Positions 15,047 to 22,238 of a stretch of DNA of 22,931 nucleotides are shown here, piece by piece. A program made the translations under genes and the position numbers. The first letter of the stretch is position 1, and the number at the start of each line of letters is the position of its first letter. Below the pieces are notes generated by a model, which worked only from the letters and a program-made list of their open reading frames with translations, did no database searches and had not been told where the DNA came from. Source of the stretch: a virus. The DNA lies in IMG/VR virus record IMGVR_UViG_3300029787_005267, positions 1-22,931 of that record. One strand, written 5' to 3'.

Positions 15047-15047
15047 T

Positions 15048-15671
15048 ATGAAAATAAGTTATGCAATTACAGTTTGTAATGAATTAAACGAAATTACTAA
15101 ATTAATAAATTTTCTTTTAGATAAAAAAAGAATAGATGATGAGATAGTAATTCTATTTGATAAAAAAAATGGAATACCTGAAGTTTGGAGTTTATTATCT
15201 GAACTTAAAGGTGAACCTAATGTTTCTTATCATGCTGCTTCATTTAAAAATCATTTTGCAGATTGGAAAAACCATTTAACTAGTCTTTGTAGTGGAGATT
15301 ATATATTCCAAATAGATGCAGATGAAATTCCAAATGAACAGTTATTAATCAACTTACCTCATATTTTAAAAGATAACTCTAATTGTGAAGTTTATTTAGT
15401 TTCTAGAGTTAATACTGTTAAAGGTATGACCCAAGAACATATTAAAGAATGGCATTGGAATGTAAATGAAGAAGGATGGGTTAATTGGCCTGATCCTCAA
15501 TGGAGAATATATAAAAATAAACCCGAAATAAAATGGAAAAATAAAGTCCATGAAAAATTAGAGGGATATGATTCCTGGGCCTTTTTACCTCATGAAGAAG
15601 AATATGCCCTTTATCATCATAAAGATATAAAACGACAAGAAAAACAAAATAAATATTATGCAACACTCTAA
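15048..15671 (+). CDS. Glycosyltransferase, GT2-type (GT-A fold)
   Basis: A 207-residue GT2-family enzyme. The start MKISYAITVCNELNEI is the classical GT2 opening, a strand followed by NE. The nucleotide-sugar and metal site is QIDADEIP, whose DAD matches DxD. The acceptor part has the tryptophan-rich WHWNVNEEGWVNWPDPQWR and HEKLEG, typical of GT2 enzymes. An in-frame ATG at 15000 would add 16 hydrophobic residues inside the preceding gene. I chose 15048 because the family pattern begins exactly there and it follows the upstream stop by one base. It overlaps the next gene by 14 bases. It is short for GT2, so only the catalytic domain is present. Donor and acceptor unknown. Confidence 0.85.
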   Translation: MKISYAITVCNELNEITKLINFLLDKKRIDDEIVILFDKKNGIPEVWSLLSELKGEPNVSYHAASFKNHFADWKNHLTSLCSGDYIFQIDADEIPNEQLLINLPHILKDNSNCEVYLVSRVNTVKGMTQEHIKEWHWNVNEEGWVNWPDPQWRIYKNKPEIKWKNKVHEKLEGYDSWAFLPHEEEYALYHHKDIKRQEKQNKYYATL

Positions 15672-16815
15672 AAAAATATGGTATGCTCCCTATAAATTTG
15701 AATCATATGGGGAGGAAGAAATTAAAGCAGTAGAAGAATCATTAAGATCAGGTTGGTTAGGAGGACAAGGACCAAAATGTATTGAATTTGAAAAACAAAT
15801 AGCTAAACGATTTGGTAAAAAATATGGCGTATTTGTTAATTCGGGTTCATCAGCTTGTTTATTATCTATAGCGGCCTTAGATTTACCTAAAGGTAGTAAA
15901 ATCATTACTCCTGCTTGTACTTTTGCTACTACCTTAGCTCCCATTATTCAATTAGGTTTCATTCCTATATTTGTAGATGTTGGATTAAATGATTATGTTG
16001 CTAACATAGAAGATGTTATTAATGCTATAGATGATGAAGTTAAAGCCATTATGTTACCTAATTTAATAGGTAATAAACCTGATTGGGATTTATTAAAAGC
16101 TGGTTTAGATTTAATTGACAGAGATGACATTTACTTAATAGAGGATTCAGCGGATACTATTACTGAAACTAATATTACTGATGTTTCAACAACTAGTTTT
16201 TATGCCTCACATGTTATTACTGCTGGTGGTGTAGGAGGTATGGTAATGTTTAATGATAAAAAACATGTAACCAAATGTTTACAATATAGAGATTGGGGTA
16301 GATTAGGTGATGACTCCGAAATTATGGATGATAGATTTAACCATTCAGTAGATGGTATAGCTTATGATCACAAATTTTTATACAGCGTATTAGGTTACCA
16401 TATGAAAGCATGTGAGATGAACGCAGCATTTGGGCTTGTACAATTAGATAGATTTAAAAAATTTGAAAAAATAAGAAGAGCTAATGTTGAAAGATATTTA
16501 GAATTATTAGATGGTGTTGGTGATTTAATCTTACCTGATGATAAAATTAAACCTAATTGGTTAGCTATACCTTTACAAACTGAACGTAGATTTGAATTAT
16601 TAACATTTTTAGAAGATAATAATGTACAAACTAGAGTTACATTTGCTGGAAATGTTACTAGACATCCTGTATATAGAGAATATTTACAAGATTTCAAAAA
16701 CTCTGATATAATAATGAAGAATGGATTTTTATTAGGTGCTCATCATGGAATGACTATAGATGATGTTGAACATGTATGTGGTTTAATTAAAATTTTCTTT
16801 AATAAAGATAAATGA
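15658..16815 (+). CDS. DegT-family PLP/PMP sugar enzyme with histidine at the lysine position (dehydratase-like)
   Basis: A 385-residue DegT/DnrJ/EryC1-fold protein. SGSSACLLS (62-70), the EDSAD motif with D163 and the closing RDWGR region are typical. The residue that normally is the PLP-binding lysine is H185, in SFYASHVITAGG. The same Lys-to-His change defines sugar 3-dehydratases: ColD (GDP-4-keto-6-deoxymannose to the 3,6-dideoxy sugar) and the E1 enzyme RfbH. The part YDHKFLYSVLGYHMK resembles RfbH, but the RfbH iron-sulphur cysteines just after RDWGR are absent (RDWGRLGDDSEIMDDRF), as in ColD. It probably removes the C3 oxygen of a nucleotide 4-keto sugar. An RmlD-like reductase is encoded next, overlapping by ATGA. 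Transamination is unlikely without the lysine. Substrate unknown. Confidence 0.87.
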   Translation: MQHSKKIWYAPYKFESYGEEEIKAVEESLRSGWLGGQGPKCIEFEKQIAKRFGKKYGVFVNSGSSACLLSIAALDLPKGSKIITPACTFATTLAPIIQLGFIPIFVDVGLNDYVANIEDVINAIDDEVKAIMLPNLIGNKPDWDLLKAGLDLIDRDDIYLIEDSADTITETNITDVSTTSFYASHVITAGGVGGMVMFNDKKHVTKCLQYRDWGRLGDDSEIMDDRFNHSVDGIAYDHKFLYSVLGYHMKACEMNAAFGLVQLDRFKKFEKIRRANVERYLELLDGVGDLILPDDKIKPNWLAIPLQTERRFELLTFLEDNNVQTRVTFAGNVTRHPVYREYLQDFKNSDIIMKNGFLLGAHHGMTIDDVEHVCGLIKIFFNKDK

Positions 16816-17489
16816 AAGTACTAATTTTTGGTGATGGTTTATTAGGTAAGGAACTAGCGGATAAAACTGGTTGGGATGTTGTATCTAGAAAAACTACAGG
16901 TTTAGATATAACAGATTATGATTCTATAGATAATTTAGTTTCTAAATATGATACCATAGTAAATTGCATTGCCAATACAGATACTTATTCCGAAGATAGA
17001 ATAGAGCATATGAAAGTAAATTATGAATTTGTTGCTACATTAGCTGATATGGTTGAATTTCATGATAAAGTTTTAGTGCAAATATCTACTGAATTTGTAT
17101 ATGCCTTTAATAAAAAACCTGCTAATGAAATAGATTTACCTTTACCTGCTCATAATTGGTATTCTTATAGTAAATTACTTGCAGATGAATATATTAAAGT
17201 AACTGTTCCAAAACATTTAATTTGTAGAACTTTATTTAAACCCATAGATTTTAGTCCTGAAGAAGTTTGGGATGTAAAAACAACAGGAGATAAAGTAGAT
17301 AAAATAGCTGATTTAATTATAGATTTAATTAAAAAACAAGCTCAGGGTGTGTATAATGTTGGAACTGGAAAGAAAAAATTATATAAATTGGCTCCTAAAG
17401 GTACACCTGTTATTAAGGCACCTAAATATGTACCAACAGATACTACTATGGATTTAACTGATCTAAATGAAATAATAGGATTAGATTAA
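16812..17489 (+). CDS. RmlD-like nucleotide-sugar reductase (extended SDR)
   Basis: A 225-residue short-chain dehydrogenase/reductase of the RmlD type. The Rossmann motif is FGDGLLGKE (6-14), the middle has QISTEFVY, and the catalytic pair is Y117 and K121 in YSYSKLLADEY. The C-terminal part has NVGTGKK. RmlD-like enzymes reduce 4-keto groups of dTDP-, GDP- or CDP-sugars using NADPH. It is shorter than RmlD (about 290 residues), with a reduced substrate domain. It directly follows the DegT-type dehydratase, a plausible next step after 3-deoxygenation. Overlaps at both ends (ATGA, TAATG) place it firmly in this chain. Confidence 0.85.
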   Translation: MKVLIFGDGLLGKELADKTGWDVVSRKTTGLDITDYDSIDNLVSKYDTIVNCIANTDTYSEDRIEHMKVNYEFVATLADMVEFHDKVLVQISTEFVYAFNKKPANEIDLPLPAHNWYSYSKLLADEYIKVTVPKHLICRTLFKPIDFSPEEVWDVKTTGDKVDKIADLIIDLIKKQAQGVYNVGTGKKKLYKLAPKGTPVIKAPKYVPTDTTMDLTDLNEIIGLD

Positions 17490-17791
17490 TGAATATATTT
17501 GTAGACATAGATGAGACTATTTGCCATTATGAAGATAAAAGAGAATATCATTTAGCAGTCCCCTCTAAATGGGCAATAAATAAAATTAATGATTTATATG
17601 ATAAAGGAAATACAATTACTTACTGGACAGCTAGAGGATCTGTTTATAAAGATAGAAGGGATGAATATTATAAATTAACTAAAAAACAACTTAAAAAATG
17701 GGGATGTAAGTACCATTATTTAAGTGTTGGAGAAAAACCTGCATATGATTTATTAATATGCGATAAATCTAAAACAATATACCAAATATGA
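17489..17791 (+). CDS. Minimal HAD-family phosphatase
   Basis: A 100-residue HAD-fold hydrolase without a cap domain. The nucleophile motif is FVDIDETIC (D6, D8), motif II is T47 in WTARG, motif III is K83 and the acidic end is D87 and D92 (YDLLICD). It is about half the length of common HAD phosphatases and resembles the small ones in capsule and LPS clusters. A likely role is dephosphorylating a sugar phosphate, for example before the sialic acid steps downstream, but the substrate cannot be read. Overlaps at both ends (TAATG, ATGA). Confidence 0.85.
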   Translation: MNIFVDIDETICHYEDKREYHLAVPSKWAINKINDLYDKGNTITYWTARGSVYKDRRDEYYKLTKKQLKKWGCKYHYLSVGEKPAYDLLICDKSKTIYQI

Positions 17792-18489
17792 AACAAGAAA
17801 TATTAGAAAATTTAGCCACCACAGGAATATGTGTAATTGAAGATTATTACGATAAAGAATTTTGTGAACAAGCAGTAAAAGATATAGAAGATGGGTTAGT
17901 TAAATACCCAGATAAAGTACAATCCGAATCTAAAGAAGGCACATCAGGTGATTTTAGGCTATTTAAAATGGAGAATAGATATGATACAGCCAAAAAATTT
18001 GCTAATGATGAATTATTATTATCTACTGTATCTGAATATTTTGGTTATCCCCTATTAAGTCATTTTGTATTAGGTGGTAAAGTTACTTATAATCCTAATC
18101 AACAAACTAATAGTGGAGGTGGTTGGCATAGAGATAATAGAGCTAAACAAGTTAAAACTTTAGTTTATCTATCAGATGTTTCGGAAGAAAATGGTCCTTA
18201 TTTATTCTTACCTAACTCTGATAAGTTTGATTTGCCTACTAGAGATGGTATTGGTAAAGTTACTAGATATGAAGATAAAGTAATTAATGAATTTTGTAAA
18301 GAAAATAATTTTCAACCATTTAGAGTAGCAGGTAAAGCAGGAACAGTTATATTTTCAGATACTTCATTTATACATAGAGGTGCTAATATTAATTCTGGTA
18401 CTAGATATACTTACACTAATTATTATTTTGAAAACCACCCTCAAAGAATTGCTATAACTGAAAATGATTGGGGTAAAAGTTTTATTTAA
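17788..18489 (+). CDS. PhyH-type 2OG-Fe(II) dioxygenase
   Basis: A 233-residue dioxygenase of the phytanoyl-CoA hydroxylase family. The iron triad is H114-x-D116 in GGGWHRDNR and H196 in SFIHRGAN; R206 is the likely 2-oxoglutarate ligand. VYLSDVSEENGPYLFLPNS (126-144) matches the conserved core. PhyH-type enzymes in glycan clusters hydroxylate sugars, lipids or small molecules. Here it is framed by a HAD phosphatase and a glycosyltransferase, so hydroxylation of a sugar or a carrier is a reasonable guess. This is the second oxygenase in the window; the one at 4580 is only distantly related. Confidence 0.85.
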   Translation: MKQEILENLATTGICVIEDYYDKEFCEQAVKDIEDGLVKYPDKVQSESKEGTSGDFRLFKMENRYDTAKKFANDELLLSTVSEYFGYPLLSHFVLGGKVTYNPNQQTNSGGGWHRDNRAKQVKTLVYLSDVSEENGPYLFLPNSDKFDLPTRDGIGKVTRYEDKVINEFCKENNFQPFRVAGKAGTVIFSDTSFIHRGANINSGTRYTYTNYYFENHPQRIAITENDWGKSFI

Positions 18490-19550
18490 TGGCTCATATT
18501 TTTAAACAACCAACTAATACTAATAAAGGTATTATAGTATTTACACATAAGGAATGGCCTTGGTTATTTCAAAATGCTGTGGAACTTATCCAGGGATTAA
18601 AACAACATTTTTTCTTAGGTTGGAATCAAGGAATATTTTTTGGTAATATAGGACAAATGTCTCCCTTAGTTGATTTTACTTTTGCTAGTCCATCCGCTTT
18701 AGATTATCAAGATAATGGGCATACTTTAAAAATAGAATTAATGGATAGAAATTTTCTAACTGATGATTATAAAGATTTAGGTATAGCACATAAACATTAT
18801 GATATTATCTGTATTAGTAGAGTAGTAAAATGGAAAAATGTTCCTTCATTATTAAAGGCACTAAGAAAACTTTACGATAAAAATAAAAAATACAAGACAT
18901 TACTAATAATCCCAAAACCAGAAAATGAAACTGTAGAACATTTTGATACTGATATAGTTAAACAATATGAGGAAATGTTTGATTATGAAGAAAGAAAAAA
19001 TATTACATTATTAAGGTTATCCAGTGAATTAGGATTTTTAGGAATGTCACCACAAACTATTAACTGGTTATATAATAATTCTAAAGTTTTATATATTGGT
19101 TCTAAATCTGAAGGTGGGTGTAGAGTAACACATGAAGCTTTACTTTGTGGTTGTGATATAGTTTATTACAAACAACATCAAGGTCCTATGGTTGATTATT
19201 TAAATGCTTCTAATAGTATACCTTTTGATGATTATGATAGTATAGATATTGCACTAGAAAGAGCGGTTAGTTCTTATTCTTATACTAAAACAAGAATTAA
19301 TAAATATGAAAAATTATTAAGTGAAAGATATGCTAAAGAAAAACTAATACCTCATTTTAATAAGTTATATGAAAAGCATAATATGAAGTTTGATGGCCAA
19401 CTAATCAATTGTGATAATTTATCAAATAGACTGCCAGCACATTATTTAGATGTTCCTTGGAATCACCCTACTGAACCTACTGCAGATATTAAATCAAATG
19501 AACAATTAAATAAATTTATAACTTATATTAACAATGAAAATAATAGATAA
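18489..19550 (+). CDS. Glycosyltransferase, GT4-type
   Basis: A 353-residue glycosyltransferase. The donor domain has CISRVVKWKNVPSLLKAL (113-130) and E-x7-E as EGGCRVTHE (E208, E216), followed by LLCGCDIV, all typical of GT4. The N-terminal acceptor half is short and hardly recognisable, so the usual first Rossmann domain is reduced. The C-terminal 70 residues (helical, ending PTEPTADIKSNEQLNKF) are extra to the family. It overlaps the dioxygenase by TAATG and the methyltransferase by 17 bases. Donor and acceptor unknown. Confidence 0.8.
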   Translation: MAHIFKQPTNTNKGIIVFTHKEWPWLFQNAVELIQGLKQHFFLGWNQGIFFGNIGQMSPLVDFTFASPSALDYQDNGHTLKIELMDRNFLTDDYKDLGIAHKHYDIICISRVVKWKNVPSLLKALRKLYDKNKKYKTLLIIPKPENETVEHFDTDIVKQYEEMFDYEERKNITLLRLSSELGFLGMSPQTINWLYNNSKVLYIGSKSEGGCRVTHEALLCGCDIVYYKQHQGPMVDYLNASNSIPFDDYDSIDIALERAVSSYSYTKTRINKYEKLLSERYAKEKLIPHFNKLYEKHNMKFDGQLINCDNLSNRLPAHYLDVPWNHPTEPTADIKSNEQLNKFITYINNENNR

Positions 19551-20127
19551 GGAAAAAGAAAAGTATCAAAAAGTACATACTGATGATTATCAATACGGTT
19601 TAGGTATGAGACAAGTTTATGATTTAATGAATGAAAATTTTGATTTCTCAAAAAGATTTAATGATTTAGCTAAACAGTCTAAAACATCTTTAGATATTGC
19701 TTGTGGTGGAGGTACAGTAATGGATTATATAGATGGTTTGGGTTGTAAACCTAGTGGAATAGACATCAGTGAGGCAGCTATAGAAAAGGTTGATGATAAA
19801 TTTGAATCTAAAGTAGCTTATAGTCATGAATTACCTTTTGAAGATAATACATTTGACTTAGTATATTTTCTAGATGGTATGGAACATATCCCAGGGGGAG
19901 ATATAGAAGAACAATCAATAAGAGAAGCTTTTAGAGTAGCAAGTAAATATGTTTGTCATGGTATTGCTCTAGGGGATAGTTTTAGAGAAGGAACACAACT
20001 TCATATAAATCAAAAATCTGCTGAAAGTTGGAAGGATATAATAGGAAAAATAGCAAGTGAACTTGGATGGACTGAGGATTTGTATTATCTTAGAAATAAT
20101 ACTGTGTATTTAATTTATTTAAAATGA
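19534..20127 (+). CDS. Class I SAM-dependent methyltransferase
   Basis: A 197-residue methyltransferase. Motif I is LDIACGGGT (about 53-61), the acidic ribose-binding residue is in GIDIS, and LPFEDNTFDLVYFLDGMEH carries motifs II and III. The nearest general relatives are small-molecule and sugar methyltransferases of the UbiE/Methyltransf_11 type. It may O-methylate a sugar made by this cluster. It overlaps the glycosyltransferase before it by 17 bases and joins NeuB by ATGA. No DNA-binding domain, so DNA methylation is unlikely. Confidence 0.9.
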   Translation: MKIIDKEKEKYQKVHTDDYQYGLGMRQVYDLMNENFDFSKRFNDLAKQSKTSLDIACGGGTVMDYIDGLGCKPSGIDISEAAIEKVDDKFESKVAYSHELPFEDNTFDLVYFLDGMEHIPGGDIEEQSIREAFRVASKYVCHGIALGDSFREGTQLHINQKSAESWKDIIGKIASELGWTEDLYYLRNNTVYLIYLK

Positions 20128-20942
20128 GTGTAAAAATAATAGCCGAAATAGGTATTAACCATAATGGAGACATTAATACCTGTAAATATTTAATTGATGC
20201 AGCTGTTTTAGCTGGTTGTGATTATGTTAAATTCCAAAAACGTAATCCTGATATTTGTGTCCCAGAGGAACAAAAATCTAAAATTAAGTCTACTCCTTGG
20301 GGTGAAATGACTTATTTAGAATACAAACATAAAATAGAATTTGGAAAAGAAGAATATGATATAATAGATGAGTATTGTAAAGTAAGAAAAATAAAATGGT
20401 TTGCATCAGTATGGGATAAGGATTCTGTAGATTTTATGGCTAATTATGTAGATATAGCTAAAATACCATCAGCTCTAATTACTGACAATGAATTAACTAA
20501 ATATGCTAGAGATAAATTTAAAAAACTAATAATATCTACTGGCATGTCTACTCAAAAACAAATTGACGAATGTGAAAGAAATTGTATGCCTGATGTTATA
20601 ATGCATACTAATTCTACTTATCCTTCTCCTATAGAAGAATTAAATTTAGGTTATATTAGTTATCTTAAAAAGAAATTTTGGGATTTAGATATAGGCTATA
20701 GTGGCCATGAATATGGTTTAGTTACTACATTTGCTACTGTACCTTTAGGTGTTAATTGGATAGAAAGACATATAACATTAGATAGAACTATGTGGGGTTC
20801 AGATCAATTAGCATCTATTGAACCAGCGGGATTATTTAAATTAGTTAAAGGTATTAGAGATATAGAAAGTTGCCTAGGCGGAAATGAAGATAGAACTATA
20901 TTACCTAGTGAGAAGATGAAATTAAAATCTCTTAGAAAATAA
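20124..20942 (+). CDS. neuB: Sialic acid synthase NeuB-like, without SAF domain
   Basis: A 272-residue NeuB-family synthase, which condenses phosphoenolpyruvate with N-acetylmannosamine (or a related amino sugar, as in PseI and LegI) to give a nonulosonic acid. The TIM barrel is complete: AEIGINHNGD (7-16), VKFQ, ISTGMST, HTNSTYPSP and IGYSGHEYG all match. The protein stops at DRTILPSEKMKLKSLR, where usual NeuBs (about 345 residues) continue into the antifreeze-like SAF domain. In the Neisseria enzyme that domain supplies an arginine to the partner active site, so substrate handling may differ. The stop overlaps the next start (TAATG), and no reading frame for the SAF domain is nearby. NeuA follows at once, which fixes the pathway as CMP-nonulosonate formation. 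NeuC is not in the window. Confidence 0.92.
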   Translation: MSVKIIAEIGINHNGDINTCKYLIDAAVLAGCDYVKFQKRNPDICVPEEQKSKIKSTPWGEMTYLEYKHKIEFGKEEYDIIDEYCKVRKIKWFASVWDKDSVDFMANYVDIAKIPSALITDNELTKYARDKFKKLIISTGMSTQKQIDECERNCMPDVIMHTNSTYPSPIEELNLGYISYLKKKFWDLDIGYSGHEYGLVTTFATVPLGVNWIERHITLDRTMWGSDQLASIEPAGLFKLVKGIRDIESCLGGNEDRTILPSEKMKLKSLRK

Positions 20943-21589
20943 TGATAGCAGTATTACCTATTAGGTGTGGTTCAAAGGGAATTAAAGATAAAAATATTAG
21001 GCATATTGCAGGTAAGCCTTTATTTTATTGGACAATTAATTCCTTAGTAAAGTCTAATGTAGATAGAATTATTGTAGCTACTGATTTACCTTATGTTGAT
21101 TATATTACTGCTTATAATTTCCCTAAAGTAGATGTTTATGTAAGGGATCCTAAAAACTCTAGAGATGAATCATCAACTGAAGATGTTTTATTAGAATTAA
21201 TAGATAAATGGAAATTAAATGATGATATATTATTAGCCCAAGCTACATCTCCTTTAACTACTAGTGAGGATTATAATAAAGGAATAACTATGTATTCTAA
21301 TTATGATAGTATTGTTTCTGTAGTTAGGCAAAAAAGATTTATTTGGGATGATAATGGTTATCCTTCTAATTATAATCTATTTGATAGACCCAGAAGACAA
21401 GATTTTAAGGGTTATTTAGTGGAAAATGGTGCGTTTTATATTAATAATTCTAAATATATAAAAGGATACAAAAATAGAGTATCAGGCAAAATTGGTTTAT
21501 GTGAAATGAATGAAAGTACCTATTTTGAATTGGATACTGAAGAAGATTTTAAAGTTATAGAAAATTTATTATATGAAATTCGAGATTGA
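20942..21589 (+). CDS. neuA: CMP-sialic acid synthetase (NeuA-like)
   Basis: A 215-residue cytidylyltransferase of the NeuA family, which activates sialic acid with CTP to form CMP-sialic acid. The nucleotide-binding signature is LPIRCGSKGIKDKNI (5-19), a variant of IPARGGSKGIKNKN. LLAQATSPLTTSEDY and ENGAFYI further on are also typical. The length fits the catalytic domain alone (about 220 residues). It lies between NeuB and a GT29 sialyltransferase, giving synthesis, activation and transfer in consecutive genes. Related nonulosonate activators (PseF, LegF) cannot be excluded. Confidence 0.92.
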   Translation: MIAVLPIRCGSKGIKDKNIRHIAGKPLFYWTINSLVKSNVDRIIVATDLPYVDYITAYNFPKVDVYVRDPKNSRDESSTEDVLLELIDKWKLNDDILLAQATSPLTTSEDYNKGITMYSNYDSIVSVVRQKRFIWDDNGYPSNYNLFDRPRRQDFKGYLVENGAFYINNSKYIKGYKNRVSGKIGLCEMNESTYFELDTEEDFKVIENLLYEIRD

Positions 21590-22238
21590 GGGACAAAAAC
21601 ATAATTTATTATTAAATTATGATGCCAAAATATTAAATTTATTTGTTAATAAATCTGTTGCTATAGTAGGTAGTAGTGGTATTTTGCTAAATAAAGAATA
21701 TGGTAAATTAATTGATTCTTTTGATATAATAGTTAGGTTTAATGTAGCTAGAGTAAAAGGATTTGAAAAACATGTGGGTTCTAGAACTGATGTAAGATTT
21801 TTTAACGGTCATGCATTTTCAGGTACATCTGATCCAAAAAGATTTCTAGGTAATGATCCTAATTTTGTATCTAATTTAAAGAAAGAAATATTAATAGTTA
21901 AATCCTGGAATGAAAGAGAGTTTATGTTAGGTACTATAAAAACAACACCTCAAAATACAGCATTATTTTTGAATCCTCATTTTACTAACTATTGTAACCA
22001 ATTAACGGGAGGAGAAGCTACTTGTGGTTTATTAGGTGTTATTTTTATGACTTTATTTTCTAAAAATATTTCATGTTTTGGTTTTAATCATTATAAAGAT
22101 GATCTTAAATCCATTCATTATTGGGAAGAAATACAAGATGCAGAAAATTGGAAAACTGGTCAAAGCCATGGTTGGAACAATGAAGAACAATTATTTCAAC
22201 AATATATAGATAATAAAATAATTAAAATGCATAGATAA
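21573..22238 (+). CDS. GT29-type sialyltransferase (eukaryote-like sialylmotifs)
   Basis: A 221-residue protein whose first third matches the large sialylmotif of GT29 enzymes: VAIVGSSG (29-36), YGKLIDSFDIIVRFNVA (43-59) and GFEKHVGSRTD (63-73). The small sialylmotif corresponds to about 147-171 (GEATCGLLGV to CFGF), and HYWEE (182-186) corresponds to the last sialylmotif with its catalytic-type histidine. GT29 transfers sialic acid from CMP-sialic acid to glycans, and the two genes just before make that donor. The first cysteine of the usual L-motif (CAVVGNSG) is valine here, so the disulfide of vertebrate enzymes is absent. There is no membrane anchor, which fits a cytoplasmic enzyme. It overlaps neuA by 17 bases. 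Acceptor unknown. Confidence 0.85.
   Translation: MKFEIEGQKHNLLLNYDAKILNLFVNKSVAIVGSSGILLNKEYGKLIDSFDIIVRFNVARVKGFEKHVGSRTDVRFFNGHAFSGTSDPKRFLGNDPNFVSNLKKEILIVKSWNEREFMLGTIKTTPQNTALFLNPHFTNYCNQLTGGEATCGLLGVIFMTLFSKNISCFGFNHYKDDLKSIHYWEEIQDAENWKTGQSHGWNNEEQLFQQYIDNKIIKMHR

Noticed and set aside
15000-15047. Longer start for the GT2 glycosyltransferase
   Set aside because: The extra 16 residues lie inside the preceding gene and precede the conserved MKISYAITVCNE start; the ATG at 15048 fits the family.
15658-16815. Ordinary sugar aminotransferase for the DegT-fold gene
   Set aside because: The PLP-binding lysine position is histidine (H185), which is not compatible with normal transamination turnover and matches the dehydratase branch.
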